From NCBI GenBank assembly GCA_021805805.1, contig JAJZEB010000014.1, positions 1-47,807 on the forward strand: a DNA stretch of 47,807 nt. Reading direction: 5' to 3'. How positions within the stretch are numbered: the first letter of the stretch is position 1; each line of letters begins with the position of its first letter. A program made the position numbers and the translations under genes. This document shows positions 31,812 to 40,416 of this stretch, piece after piece. This DNA comes from Pseudomonadota bacterium. GTDB taxonomy: Bacteria; Pseudomonadota; Gammaproteobacteria; Burkholderiales; Burkholderiaceae_C. The notes beneath the pieces were generated by a model, which made no database searches, was not told the origin of the DNA, and was given only the letters and a program-made list of their open reading frames with translations.

Positions 31812-32057
31812 TCAGCGACGGTTGCGGCGGCGCAAGCCGAGCTTGGTGCGCTGACGCTCGACACGCGCGTCGCGCCGCTCGCCCATCTGCCGCATCGCGC
31901 GCCGCTGCGAGATCGCGAACATCGGATCGACGATCTCCCACCAGACGAACGCGCCCCCCAGCAGCGATCCGATCCACCACCACGACAGCGTCGCGAACGG
32001 CCCGACGCCGCCGAGCTTGAGCCCGAGTAGTACGACCGCAACAATCATCAGCCACAT
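31812..32057 (-). CDS. Small Trp-rich protein
   Basis: The 81-residue protein matches the pattern of the betaproteobacterial small Trp-rich family (TIGR04438 as I recall): MWLMIVAVVLLGLKLGGVGP, a WSWWW-like cluster (SWWWIGSL), AFVWWEIVDP, then a strongly basic tail (RRDARVERQRTKLGLRRRNRR). Two membrane segments are likely with the basic tail in the cytoplasm. Function is unknown. It is upstream of the glycine riboswitch on the same strand. Confidence 0.8.
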   Translation of the reverse strand: MWLMIVAVVLLGLKLGGVGPFATLSWWWIGSLLGGAFVWWEIVDPMFAISQRRAMRQMGERRDARVERQRTKLGLRRRNRR

Positions 32058-32235
32058 CGTCGTGCCCCATCGATTGGTATCAATATTTACCACTTCGGCC
32101 GAACGCCCGACAATGAAGCGTCGGGCGCTCGGGTTAGCATATAGGACGCTGGCTGCTGGCGTCACCGGTGCGTCAACCGCTCGCACCTTGACGCGTTAGA
32201 ACGCTCAGCATCGCTCAACCTTGGAGAACCGCCGA

Positions 32236-32556
32236 ATGAAAAAGATCGTGATCGCCGCCGGCCTGGCCGTCGCCGCCGCAGCGCTGTCGCAAGCCAGCGC
32301 CGCCGACATGATGGCCCTGGCCAAGTCGAAGAACTGCCTGGCCTGCCACGCCATCAACACCAAACTGGTCGGCCCGTCGTACCAGGACGTGGCGAACAAG
32401 TACGCTGGCAAGCCCGGCGCCGAAGCCACGCTGGTCAACGCAGTGCTGCACGGTGTCTCGGGCGTGTGGGGCCCGGTGCCGATGCCGGCCAACCCGCAAG
32501 TCACTCCGGCCCAGGCCAAGCAGCTGGTCGACTGGATCCTGGGCATGAAGAAGTAA
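32236..32556 (+). CDS. Periplasmic class I cytochrome c (c551/c552-like)
   Basis: The 106-residue protein has a clear signal peptide (MKKIVIAAGLAVAAAALSQASA), a single haem site Cys34-Leu-Ala-Cys37-His38 and the axial methionine Met83 in GPVPMPANP. The mature protein is about 84 residues, the size of small electron carriers that feed cytochrome oxidases or nitrite reductase. The ATG at 32236 follows a GGAG ribosome site. A strong terminator follows at 32595. Confidence 0.94.
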   Translation: MKKIVIAAGLAVAAAALSQASAADMMALAKSKNCLACHAINTKLVGPSYQDVANKYAGKPGAEATLVNAVLHGVSGVWGPVPMPANPQVTPAQAKQLVDWILGMKK

Positions 32557-32594
32557 TCGCCTGTCGGACCGCAACGCCGGTTCGACAAGCCATG

Positions 32595-32622
32595 AAAGGG
32601 AGCGCGCCGCGCTCCCTTTTTT
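32595..32622 (+). terminator. Intrinsic terminator after cytochrome c
   Basis: An 11-bp stem AAAGGGAGCGC / GCGCTCCCTTT with a short loop is followed by a T-run on the plus strand and preceded by A residues, so it can end both cytochrome c and, from the other side, the convergent binding-protein gene. Confidence 0.85.
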
Positions 32623-32638
32623 TGTGCTGCGCCGCGGC

Positions 32639-33835
32639 TCAGCGGTTCAGCGCCTGCTTGGCACCGTGGCTGAAATCGTCGATCGTGACGTGCGGCCGCA
32701 ACAGTTCGCCGTCGACATTGAAGCGGATGTCGCGGCGCGTCACACCCGCGAAAGCGCGCTGCCGCAGCAGCGGCGCGTAATCCCGGCCGACGCTGCTTCC
32801 GGCGGCGACCATCGCATGCGCCAGAACCATCGTTGCGTCATACGCGTACGGCGCATACAGCTGGAAGACTCCGGCACCGTAAAGCGCGTCGAAGCGCTGT
32901 CTCCATGCGGTTCCCGCGGGGGTCCGATCCAAGACGTCGCCGCCTTGCACGCACACCACGTCCGCATCGGCATCGCGTCCGGCCAGGCGCGCGAAATCCC
33001 GGCTGCACAACCGCCGCGCGCCGAGAAAGCGGGCATGCACGCCACCGACGCGCAACGCGCGCAGCAGCGCCGCGCCAAACACGGCACGGCCGCGATACAG
33101 AACGACGTCGGGCGCTGCGGCGCGCACCGCAGCGACCAGAGGCGCCACGGCAGAGGCCCGCGCCGCCGGCAGCATCTGCAGGCCGGCGCCCGGCGCCGCG
33201 CGCTCGAATGCGCGTGCCACGCCGCGTCCGGTGCTGCTGTCGTCGCCGACGATCATGGCACGCCTTGCGTGCAGCCGGCGCCCGGCGTACAGGGCCAGCG
33301 CAGCGCCGAGCGCGTCGTCGTTGGCCACGATGCGATGAAAGGTCTGCCAGCCGCGCTGCGCCAGTTTCGGATCTCCGGCCGACGGCGTGATCTGCGGCAC
33401 GCCGGCAGCAAAATACACCGGGGCCGATCGCGCCACGGCGCGTGAACCCAGGTCGCCGACCACGGCGGCGACTCCGTCGGCGACCAGCGCGCGCGCCGTT
33501 GCAGCGGCGCCGGAAGTGTCGTCGCGCGCATCGAGCACCCAGCGCACCGGCCGACCGCCGATGCGCAAATCCTGCGCGTCGAGATCGGCGACCGCCATGC
33601 GCATGGCGTCGAGCACTTCGCGCCCGTACGGCTGCTGCGCGCCGCTGAGCGGCAACGCCGCGCCGATGCGCACCGTCATCGGCGCCGGTCGATGCGTTGC
33701 CTCGCTCGCCGACGCCGCCGCAGCAGGCGCCGACGCCAACGCGGGCGCCGAGGCGGCCACGCGCGCGGTGACCGCGCCTGCGGGAACGCAGGCGACGCTG
33801 AGCATCAGGCAGGTCAGGCGCGCGGGAAGGGTCAT
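32639..33835 (-). CDS. Branched-chain amino acid-type ABC substrate-binding protein
   Basis: The 398-residue protein belongs to the periplasmic Leu/Ile/Val-binding (receptor ligand-binding) family. A signal peptide (LPARLTCLMLSVACVPAGAV) is followed by an Ala-rich linker and the lobe-1 start RIGAALPLSGAQQPYGREVLD. Then come VVGDLGSRAVARSAPVYFAA, QITPSAGDPKLAQRG and PYAYDATMVLAHAM. It would capture a small ligand for an ABC importer, but no transporter genes are adjacent, so the partner is elsewhere or the protein acts as a sensor. Convergent with cytochrome c across a shared terminator. Confidence 0.88.
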   Translation of the reverse strand: MTLPARLTCLMLSVACVPAGAVTARVAASAPALASAPAAAASASEATHRPAPMTVRIGAALPLSGAQQPYGREVLDAMRMAVADLDAQDLRIGGRPVRWVLDARDDTSGAAATARALVADGVAAVVGDLGSRAVARSAPVYFAAGVPQITPSAGDPKLAQRGWQTFHRIVANDDALGAALALYAGRRLHARRAMIVGDDSSTGRGVARAFERAAPGAGLQMLPAARASAVAPLVAAVRAAAPDVVLYRGRAVFGAALLRALRVGGVHARFLGARRLCSRDFARLAGRDADADVVCVQGGDVLDRTPAGTAWRQRFDALYGAGVFQLYAPYAYDATMVLAHAMVAAGSSVGRDYAPLLRQRAFAGVTRRDIRFNVDGELLRPHVTIDDFSHGAKQALNR

Positions 33836-33960
33836 CGGCAATGGCAATGCACCGGCAGCGTCGCTGCTGCCGGTCTGCGCAAGGAACGCCGATGATAAAC
33901 GCGACCGAATCCGCAGGCGGATAAACGCGCCCGCGGCGAAGCCCCCGGCGGGCGCGGCGA

Positions 33961-34827
33961 TCAGCCTCCCGCGGCGCCGAGCGCGCTCCAGCTGGCTGCG
34001 CGCGGCGGGGGGTCGCGGCGCACCGGAAGTTCGGTGCGCGCCGACGGCTTCCAATCCATCGCGAACTTGGGATCGAGCAACGCCGACAGCGCCGGACGGT
34101 CGACGATGCGCACCAGTCTCCGGTTCAGCGCGATCAGGCCGTCGTGCTGCAGCTCCGAGAACACCCGACTGACGGTCTCCAGGCGAAAGCCCAGGTAGTC
34201 GCCGATGTCCTCGCGCGTCATGCGCAGCGTGAACTCGTCGTCGGCGAGGCCACGCGCGCGGTACTTGGCCGACAGGTTCAGCAGGAAGCGTGCCAGGCGC
34301 TCCTTCACCAGCATGCTGCCGAGCGCGAACTGGTCCTGCTGCGCCTGCACCAGGCTGGCGCCCATCAATCGGCGCAGATGACGCTGCAGCGCGGGAACCC
34401 GGGCAGCCGTGTCCTCGAGCGAACGCAGGTCGATTTCGCAGGATTCGCTGGGTTCGAGCGCGACCACGTCGGCGCGGCTCAACCCCGAGAATCCTTCCAG
34501 CCCCATGATGTCGCCCGGCTCATGGAACGCGACAATGCGCTGGCGTCCGTCGGCCATCGACATGACGGACTTGAACGACCCCGTGTGCACGACGTAGACC
34601 TTGTGCGGAACGGTTCCCGACTCGAACAGGGTCGCGCCCTTGCGCACACGCACGATGCCGCTGTACATGCGCTGCAGCGCGCCCTCCTCGCCTTCGGGCA
34701 ACGCCGCAGGCAAACAGTTGCGCCGGTGGAAACAGGAACTGCATGGATTGCCGCGCGCGGCCGTGTCGACAATCGTCGGCGGCACGCGAGCGCCGGCTTG
34801 GCTGTAATGCATCGGATAAGCGTTCAT
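33961..34827 (-). CDS. fnr: FNR-type oxygen-sensing transcription regulator
   Basis: The 288-residue Crp/Fnr protein carries the four cysteines of oxygen-labile FNR: Cys29, Cys32 and Cys38 (CSSCFHRRNC) and Cys129 (SESCEID), the same spacing as E. coli Cys20, 23, 29 and 122. The recognition helix is TREDIGDYLGFRLETVSRVF, with the E-x-x-S-R residues that read TTGAT half-sites. A Pro/Arg-rich C-terminal tail of about 35 residues is longer than usual. It probably controls genes for low-oxygen respiration. Just upstream on the same strand is the Sel1-repeat gene. Confidence 0.93.
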   Translation of the reverse strand: MNAYPMHYSQAGARVPPTIVDTAARGNPCSSCFHRRNCLPAALPEGEEGALQRMYSGIVRVRKGATLFESGTVPHKVYVVHTGSFKSVMSMADGRQRIVAFHEPGDIMGLEGFSGLSRADVVALEPSESCEIDLRSLEDTAARVPALQRHLRRLMGASLVQAQQDQFALGSMLVKERLARFLLNLSAKYRARGLADDEFTLRMTREDIGDYLGFRLETVSRVFSELQHDGLIALNRRLVRIVDRPALSALLDPKFAMDWKPSARTELPVRRDPPPRAASWSALGAAGG

Positions 34828-34897
34828 CTGGTCACTCCGTTGGATCGTTTGCAAAAACTCGTCTGGAAACCGGTTGCCGGCTCGCGCCGGCGCTTGC

Positions 34898-35593
34898 TCA
34901 TGCGTGATCGCGTGCCGGGCCGGCGCCCTCCAGGGCGCGTTGCATCCACCGCCCCAGGGCGCCGGCACGCCCCCTGGGAACTCCGCGCCCTTCGCGGCAC
35001 AGTCGTGCCAGCGCGTCCTGGGCCGGGCGCACGCCCTGTGCGGCAGCCTGGCCATACCAATGCAGCGCGTCGTCGTCGACGTCCCCGGACGCCTCGAAAA
35101 GCCGCCCCAGCGCGTACTGCGCCGCAGGCACGCCGCGCGCGGCGGCGCGGCCCAGCCACAGCGCGGCGCGCGCCATGTTCGCCTCCACGCCACGCCCGTC
35201 GCGGTACAGGCATCCGAGTCGATACGCCGCCACGGCCACTCCGGCCTCGGCGGCCTTGCGGTAGCACTTCGCCGCCGCCGCGCAGTCGCGCTCGGCGCCG
35301 TGCCCGCGCTCGAGCATCGCGCCCAGGCCGCACAGCGCACGCGGGTGCCCCTGCGCCGCAGCCGCACGCAGCCATCCCAGCGCCTGGCCCGCGTCGGCCA
35401 TCACGCCGCGACCGTAGCGATAGCACTGCCCGAGGTGGAATTGCGCCGCGGCAAGCCCCAGGCATGCCGCGCGCTGCAGCAACAGGTAACTGGCCTCGGC
35501 ATCGCCCGCCGCGCGCACGGCAAGTGCCTGTCCGAGCAATGCGGTGGCGCCGCAATCATCGCGTGAGGCCTCGACGGTGATGAACTGCTTCAT
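34898..35593 (-). CDS. Sel1-repeat protein
   Basis: The 231-residue protein is built of Sel1-like (TPR-related) repeats of 36 residues, for example AAAQFHLGQCYRYGRGV, HPRALCGLGAMLERGHG, AAYRLGCLYRDGRGVEAN and PAAQYALGRLFEASG. No signal peptide is visible from the chosen ATG at 35593 (MKQFITVEA). Such repeats mediate protein contacts. It lies 70 bp before fnr and could be cotranscribed with it. A perfect dyad lies about 104 bp upstream of its start. Confidence 0.85.
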   Translation of the reverse strand: MKQFITVEASRDDCGATALLGQALAVRAAGDAEASYLLLQRAACLGLAAAQFHLGQCYRYGRGVMADAGQALGWLRAAAAQGHPRALCGLGAMLERGHGAERDCAAAAKCYRKAAEAGVAVAAYRLGCLYRDGRGVEANMARAALWLGRAAARGVPAAQYALGRLFEASGDVDDDALHWYGQAAAQGVRPAQDALARLCREGRGVPRGRAGALGRWMQRALEGAGPARDHA

Positions 35594-35696
35594 GGTGTGC
35601 GATTTCCTCGACAGCTGCCGAAGCAAAGGCTTGCGGCACGATCCGGGTTGCGGCAACCCATGTCGAAAATGCTAAAAATCGCAACAAATTGGCAGC

Positions 35697-35713
35697 ATCA
35701 GTGAGTCACTGAT
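35697..35713. promoter_or_regulatory. Perfect 17-bp palindrome upstream of the Sel1-fnr genes
   Basis: ATCAGTGA-G-TCACTGAT is a perfect dyad with 8-bp arms and one central base. It lies in the 214-bp gap between the Sel1-repeat gene and the end of the hemerythrin gene. The half-site spacing does not fit FNR (TTGAT-N4-ATCAA) or CRP (TGTGA-N6-TCACA). It may be the operator of another regulator. Confidence 0.45.
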
Positions 35714-35807
35714 CTGCACCTAGGGGTATCCAAGCGGTGTGCCGCGGTCGCGGCATCGCGCCCCGGGGCGGGGCGTCGGGCGGATCGGTCTTGCCCGAGG
35801 TCAGGGA

Positions 35808-36218
35808 CTACCTGATGCCCTTGGCGTTGAGGAACGGGCCGTATTTCCTGTCGCTGCCCTGGATATGATCGACCAGCCACCGCTTCAGGAAGTTCATCAC
35901 GTCGAGCGACAAAGTCGGCGTCGCCCCGGCCAGGTACATGCGCCGGATTTCGAGGACCTGAGCGCGCAGCGCCTCATGCCTCGCCGTGTGCTCGGCAGCT
36001 TCCGGATAGCCGGCCTGCGCGAACAGATCCTCTTCGCGCTTGAAATGCCCGGTCGTGTACTCGAGCAGATCGTCGAGGATCTTGCCCAGCGCGTCCTTTC
36101 CCTGCCCGGACTGGATGCCGTCGAACAGGGTATTGACCATCCCGACCAATGCCATGTGATCGTGATCGAGAACCTCGACACCGACGCTCATTCTCTCGGT
36201 CCAGCGAATCCATGGCAC
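35808..36218 (-). CDS. Bacteriohemerythrin
   Basis: The 136-residue single-domain protein has all the diiron ligands of hemerythrins: His21, His58, Glu62, His77, His81, His118 and Asp123. It binds oxygen reversibly and may store or sense it, which suits the neighbouring FNR regulator. I chose the GTG at 36218 (GTG-CCA-TGG, giving a PWIRW start), because a good AGGAGAAG ribosome site lies just upstream and family members begin MPWIRW-like. Divergent from the exporter gene at 36331. Confidence 0.92.
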   Translation of the reverse strand: MPWIRWTERMSVGVEVLDHDHMALVGMVNTLFDGIQSGQGKDALGKILDDLLEYTTGHFKREEDLFAQAGYPEAAEHTARHEALRAQVLEIRRMYLAGATPTLSLDVMNFLKRWLVDHIQGSDRKYGPFLNAKGIR

Positions 36219-36330
36219 GATTCTTCTCCCTGGAGCCAGCGTTCCGCCATGGGTCGCGGCTCGATTGTTTCGCGCCAGCTTACCCCAGGACGCCATCGGT
36301 CGAATCCGCTGCGGCGATAATCCTCGCGCC

Positions 36331-37746
36331 ATGCCCCGCGAGTTGCCGCCCCCCGCCGATGCCACCCTCGCACGCGAGCCCGGGCTGCGGCTGCTGATCC
36401 CGATGATGGTCGCGGTGGCGTTCCTGATGGAACAGCTCGACACGACCATCATCACCACTGCGGTCCCCGACATGGCGCACAGCCTGGGCACCAGTGCGGT
36501 GCAGCTCAACCTGGCGGTCAGCGCGTACGTGCTGACGCTTGCCGTGTTCATTCCGCTGAGCAGCTGGTGCGCCGACCGGTTCGGCGTGCGGCGGGTGTTC
36601 ATCACGGCGCTGGCACTGTTCACGCTGGGCTCGGCGCTGTGCGGCCTGGCGAGCAATTTCACCCAATTGGTCGCGATGCGCGTGCTGCAGGGGCTCGGCG
36701 GCTCGATGATGACTCCGGTGGGACGCTTGATCCTGCTGCGCAGTTTTCCGCGCCAGGACCTGGTGCGTGCGATGACCTACACCACGCTGCCTGCGCTGAT
36801 CGGCCCGGTGCTCGGCCCGCTGCTCGGCGGAGCGCTGACCACGTACCTGTCCTGGCGCTGGATCTTTACCGTCAACCTGCCTTTCGGGCTGATCGGCATC
36901 GCGCTGGCATTGCGCTATCTGCGCGATTCGCAGCCCGACCGAGGCGCGCGCTTCGACATCGTCGGCTTCGCGCTGTTCGGCTGCGCCATTGCGCTGCTGC
37001 AGGCAAGCCTCGAGCTGCGCGGGCGCAGCGCGGCGCTGCTGGCGCTGGGCGCCGCCGCGGTTCTGTTGCTGGCGTTCACCCTCTACGCGCGCGGCAAGCG
37101 TCATGCGGTGGTCGATCTGACGTTGTTCGGCGAACGCGCGTTCGCTGTCGGCACGCTCGCCGGCGGCCTGTGCCGCGTGGCCTTCAACGGCATGGCGTTC
37201 CTGCTGCCGCTGATGCTGCAGCTCGGGCTCGGCATGACCCCACTGCAATCGGGCTCGCTGACCTTCCTGTCGGCGGTCGGCTCGCCGCTGGTGCGGCTGG
37301 CGCTGGGGCCGCTGTTGCGGCGCTTCGGCTTCGTGCGCCTGCTGGGTGCGAGCGCATTGCTCGGAGCCGCCGTGCTGGCCGGCTTTGCGCTGCTCGGAAG
37401 CGGCACCCCGCGCTGGGTCATCGGCGGCTACATCGTGCTGTTCGGAATCGTGCGCTCGACGCAATTCATGAGCTCGAACACCCTGTCGTACGCCGACCTG
37501 CACGCGCAGCGATTGAGCCGGGCCACAAGCCTCGGCGGCCTGCTGCAACAGCTCACGGTCAGCTTCGGCGTGTCCTTCGGCGCGGCATTGCTGACGCTGC
37601 TCGGCAACGCGCACGGCGCTCCGCGGCTTGAGCAATTCCACGCGTCGTGCCTGCTGCTGGCGCTGCTTGCGCTGCTGGCGATCCCGGCGTTCGCGCGCCT
37701 GCGCCCAGGCGACGGCGCGCAAGTCAGCGGCTACCGGGCGCGCTGA
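36331..37746 (+). CDS. DHA2-family multidrug MFS exporter
   Basis: The 471-residue protein has about 14 membrane spans and the DHA2/EmrB pattern. It has LDTTIITTAVPDM in the first helix, the loop motif DRFGVRRVF, the antiporter motif GPVLGPLLGGAL and WRWIFTVNLPFG. It probably exports drugs or metabolites by proton antiport. No membrane fusion partner (EmrA) is adjacent. The ATG at 36331 is chosen since the upstream 22 residues are not family-like. It converges on crcB with 37 bp between. Confidence 0.92.
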   Translation: MPRELPPPADATLAREPGLRLLIPMMVAVAFLMEQLDTTIITTAVPDMAHSLGTSAVQLNLAVSAYVLTLAVFIPLSSWCADRFGVRRVFITALALFTLGSALCGLASNFTQLVAMRVLQGLGGSMMTPVGRLILLRSFPRQDLVRAMTYTTLPALIGPVLGPLLGGALTTYLSWRWIFTVNLPFGLIGIALALRYLRDSQPDRGARFDIVGFALFGCAIALLQASLELRGRSAALLALGAAAVLLLAFTLYARGKRHAVVDLTLFGERAFAVGTLAGGLCRVAFNGMAFLLPLMLQLGLGMTPLQSGSLTFLSAVGSPLVRLALGPLLRRFGFVRLLGASALLGAAVLAGFALLGSGTPRWVIGGYIVLFGIVRSTQFMSSNTLSYADLHAQRLSRATSLGGLLQQLTVSFGVSFGAALLTLLGNAHGAPRLEQFHASCLLLALLALLAIPAFARLRPGDGAQVSGYRAR

Positions 37747-37783
37747 TCGCGCTGCCGGACATGCGCCGGCGGCCGACGGCGGA

Positions 37784-38167
37784 TCAGCTGGCGACGCCCA
37801 GATTGCGCGCCAGCCATGCGCCCAGCATCGCCGCGGCGATCGACAACACCACCGAGGCGGCGACGTACAGCGCAGCCTGGCCGAACTCGCCGGACTCGAA
37901 ACGCGTGACCACTTCGAGCGAGAACGTCGAGAACGTGGTGTAGGCGCCGAGCCCACCGGTCAGGATGCCCACGCGCAGTTCGGGGCTCATGGCGCTGCGC
38001 TCCAGCGTGGCAACGAACAGGAACCCCATCAGGAACGAGCCGAGCACATTGATCGACAGCGTGGCATACGGGAATCCGCGGCCGAACAGGCTCTGCACCA
38101 GCAAGGTCTGGCCGTAGCGCGCGAAGGCGCCGACGATCGCGAACACGGCAATGAACAGATAGGTCAT
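37784..38167 (-). CDS. crcB: Fluoride channel Fluc/CrcB
   Basis: The 127-residue protein with four membrane segments has the Fluc signatures GAFARYGQTL, SINVLGSFLMGF and GGLGAYTTFSTFSLE, with the Phe and Thr-Ser residues of the fluoride track. It works as a dual-topology dimer that exports fluoride. No fluoride riboswitch is visible upstream. Confidence 0.94.
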   Translation of the reverse strand: MTYLFIAVFAIVGAFARYGQTLLVQSLFGRGFPYATLSINVLGSFLMGFLFVATLERSAMSPELRVGILTGGLGAYTTFSTFSLEVVTRFESGEFGQAALYVAASVVLSIAAAMLGAWLARNLGVAS

Positions 38168-38672
38168 GACGATGGTGCGGACACGCGAACGCGCGCAAAC
38201 GAAACATCTACCGCGGCGCCGTCGCGCCGTCGGTCCTCGGGACCGGGATCGAGGAACCCGGATGCTGTGCATGTTACGGCTGCCGACGACGCCAGGCAGC
38301 GCAACGCTGCCCGCGCACGCGCGTTGCCCGCGTCCGGTGGGCAGCGCTCAAGGTCGATCGAGTCCGCTCAGGCGCACGCCGCGGGGAGCGCTGCGAACCG
38401 ATTGCCTGAGGTGCATCTCGTGCGGCCATGGTGCCCAATTATTAGGCCCGGTTTCAATTGCGCGCTGGAATATTCCGATGCCATTTTGATCAGCGCGCCA
38501 TTTACTGCGCGCACTGCATGGAGGGCAAATACCCTTTTTTTCGAGGGCTTCCAACACGTCGTTAACCGATCCGAATGCGTTCGGTGGCTAAATTCATCAA
38601 AGCGCGCAGCCGCGCGCAATCGTCCGTCCGGGGGTCGCCCGGCGGCCCCCCATGCAGCAGGAGAAAACCGAG
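38168..38672. other. Intergenic region between crcB and the esterase, no gene seen
   Basis: About 505 bp with no convincing gene on either strand. The right half (from about 38430) is richer in A+T than its surroundings and includes a 10-bp palindrome GGAATATTCC at 38467-38476 and a T-run near 38531, which fits a promoter or leader for the esterase gene. The left half is G+C rich leader of crcB. Confidence 0.5.
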
Positions 38673-40358
38673 ATGCAGCACGATTTCAGATGCAGCGCCG
38701 CAGCACGCACTTGGCGCGCCGGCGTGGCCGCCTGCTTGCGCGCGGTCAGCGCACTGCTGCTGGCCGTGACGGCGTGCGGCGCCGCGGCGGCGCCGACCCC
38801 GCACCGGGTGCGCATCGCGGACGGCGTCCTGCAGGGTGCCGAGTTCCACGGCGTGCTTGAATTCCGCGGCATCCCGTACGCACGCGCTCCAATCGGCGCG
38901 CTGCGCTGGCACGCGCCGCTTCCGGCGCGACCCTGGCGCGGCGTGCGCGACGCGACCCGCTATGGACACGCGTGCCCGCAACTCGAACGCTTCGGCCTGA
39001 CCGACAGCAGCCTCGACGAGAACTGCCTGACGCTGAACGTCGCCGTGCCGCCCGCTGCAGCCGACGCCGGCCGCGGCGCCAGGCCGGTGCTGGTCTGGAT
39101 CCACGGCGGCGCGTTCGTCGGCGGCTCGAGCGACCTGTACCGCCTCGACGCGCTGGCGCGGCAGGGCATCGTCGTGGTCTCGATCAACTATCGGCTCGGC
39201 GTTTTCGGCTTCATGCCGACGACCGCGTTCGCAGCCGCCGACAACGGCGCTTATGCGCTCGAGGACCAGCGGCTGGCGTTGCACTGGGTGCAGCGCAACA
39301 TCGCGGCGTTCGGCGGCGACCCGCGCAACGCCACGCTGGCCGGTGAATCGGCCGGAGCCGCGTCGATCTGCATGCAGCTCGGCGCGCCGCAGCAGGTCAA
39401 GGGCCTGTTCGACCGCGCGCTGCTGATCAGCGCCGGGTGCATGCAGCCGATGCCCACGGTGGCCGAGGCCGAGCAGGCGATCGGCGCAAAGGTGATGCGC
39501 GCGGTCGGCTGCACCCAGCGCTCAACCGCGCTGCAGTGTCTGCGCCGGACTCCGGTCGACGCGCTGCTGCGCGCCGGAGATGTGTTGAGCCGCAAACAGG
39601 TGATGAGCTTCAGTCCCAGCGTCGGCAGCAGCCTCGTGCCGCGCCAGATCGGCGCAGCGCTGCGCAGCGGCGACTTCCTGCACGTGCCGCTGCTGATCGG
39701 CGGCGAGCACGATGAGATCCGGCTGTACATCGCGTACGCCGAACAGGCCGGCGACCACGTCACGCGGTCCAATTACCTGCAGCATCTGCGGGCCATCTAC
39801 TCCGACAATGCGGCGCGCGTCGCTGCCGAATATCCGATCGCCGACGGAGCTTCGCCTCCCGCGGTCTTCGGCTCGCTGCGCTCAGACTACGATCCCACGC
39901 TGGGCATCAATCACTGCCTGTACCTGCAAGGTGCCTCGGTGATCGAGCGGCACGGCGTGCCGGTGCACCTGTTCGAGTTCGCCGACCCGGACGCGCCGGT
40001 GCTGGGAATCGGCATCACCCGCCACCCCGACCCGGGAATGCCGCTCGGCGCGGTGCACTCGGCGATGCTCGGCTACCTGTTCCCGCACTTCTCGAACACC
40101 GCGCGCGTCGATGCGCCGGCGCTGTCGCCCGCAGCGCACGCGCTGTCGCGGCAAATGCTCGCGATGATCGGCAATTTCGTCCGCAACGGACAACCGGGAG
40201 GCAGCCACGGAGTGCCCGAGTGGCCGGGCGACAACGGCGGCACCGTGTCGATGCAGTTCGCGCCGGGCCGGGTCCGGCTCGTCGATCCGGGCGCCGAACA
40301 CCGCTGCGGGTTCTGGAAACAGCTGTACCCGACCGCGCTCGATGCGATCGGACGTTGA
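38673..40358 (+). CDS. Secreted type-B carboxylesterase
   Basis: The 561-residue protein is a carboxylesterase/lipase of the type-B family. It has an N-terminal signal segment (RAVSALLLAVTACGAAAA), RGIPYARAPIGALRWHAP, the oxyanion region VWIHGGAFVGGSSDLY, the nucleophile Ser226 in GESAGAAS, a probable acid in GGEHDEIRL and the catalytic His462 in GAVHSAM. The ATG at 38673 has an AGGAG site upstream; the ATG at 38652 has none. It converges on the glycosyltransferase gene with 58 bp between, and its substrate is unknown. Confidence 0.9.
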   Translation: MQHDFRCSAAARTWRAGVAACLRAVSALLLAVTACGAAAAPTPHRVRIADGVLQGAEFHGVLEFRGIPYARAPIGALRWHAPLPARPWRGVRDATRYGHACPQLERFGLTDSSLDENCLTLNVAVPPAAADAGRGARPVLVWIHGGAFVGGSSDLYRLDALARQGIVVVSINYRLGVFGFMPTTAFAAADNGAYALEDQRLALHWVQRNIAAFGGDPRNATLAGESAGAASICMQLGAPQQVKGLFDRALLISAGCMQPMPTVAEAEQAIGAKVMRAVGCTQRSTALQCLRRTPVDALLRAGDVLSRKQVMSFSPSVGSSLVPRQIGAALRSGDFLHVPLLIGGEHDEIRLYIAYAEQAGDHVTRSNYLQHLRAIYSDNAARVAAEYPIADGASPPAVFGSLRSDYDPTLGINHCLYLQGASVIERHGVPVHLFEFADPDAPVLGIGITRHPDPGMPLGAVHSAMLGYLFPHFSNTARVDAPALSPAAHALSRQMLAMIGNFVRNGQPGGSHGVPEWPGDNGGTVSMQFAPGRVRLVDPGAEHRCGFWKQLYPTALDAIGR

Positions 40359-40416
40359 AAGCCGACCGCTGCGCGCGTGCGGCGCGCGCGCCGGCGCCGC
40401 GCACCACGGCCCCGGA

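Noticed and set aside
32073-32090. ATTGGTATCAAT near the cytochrome c promoter as an FNR box
   Set aside because: The half-site spacing is too short for TTGAT-N4-ATCAA and no matching -10 lies at the proper distance.
38168-38330. Possible fluoride riboswitch before crcB
   Set aside because: I could not find the GGNGATGGNGTTCGCC-type core or the pseudoknot elements in the crcB leader.
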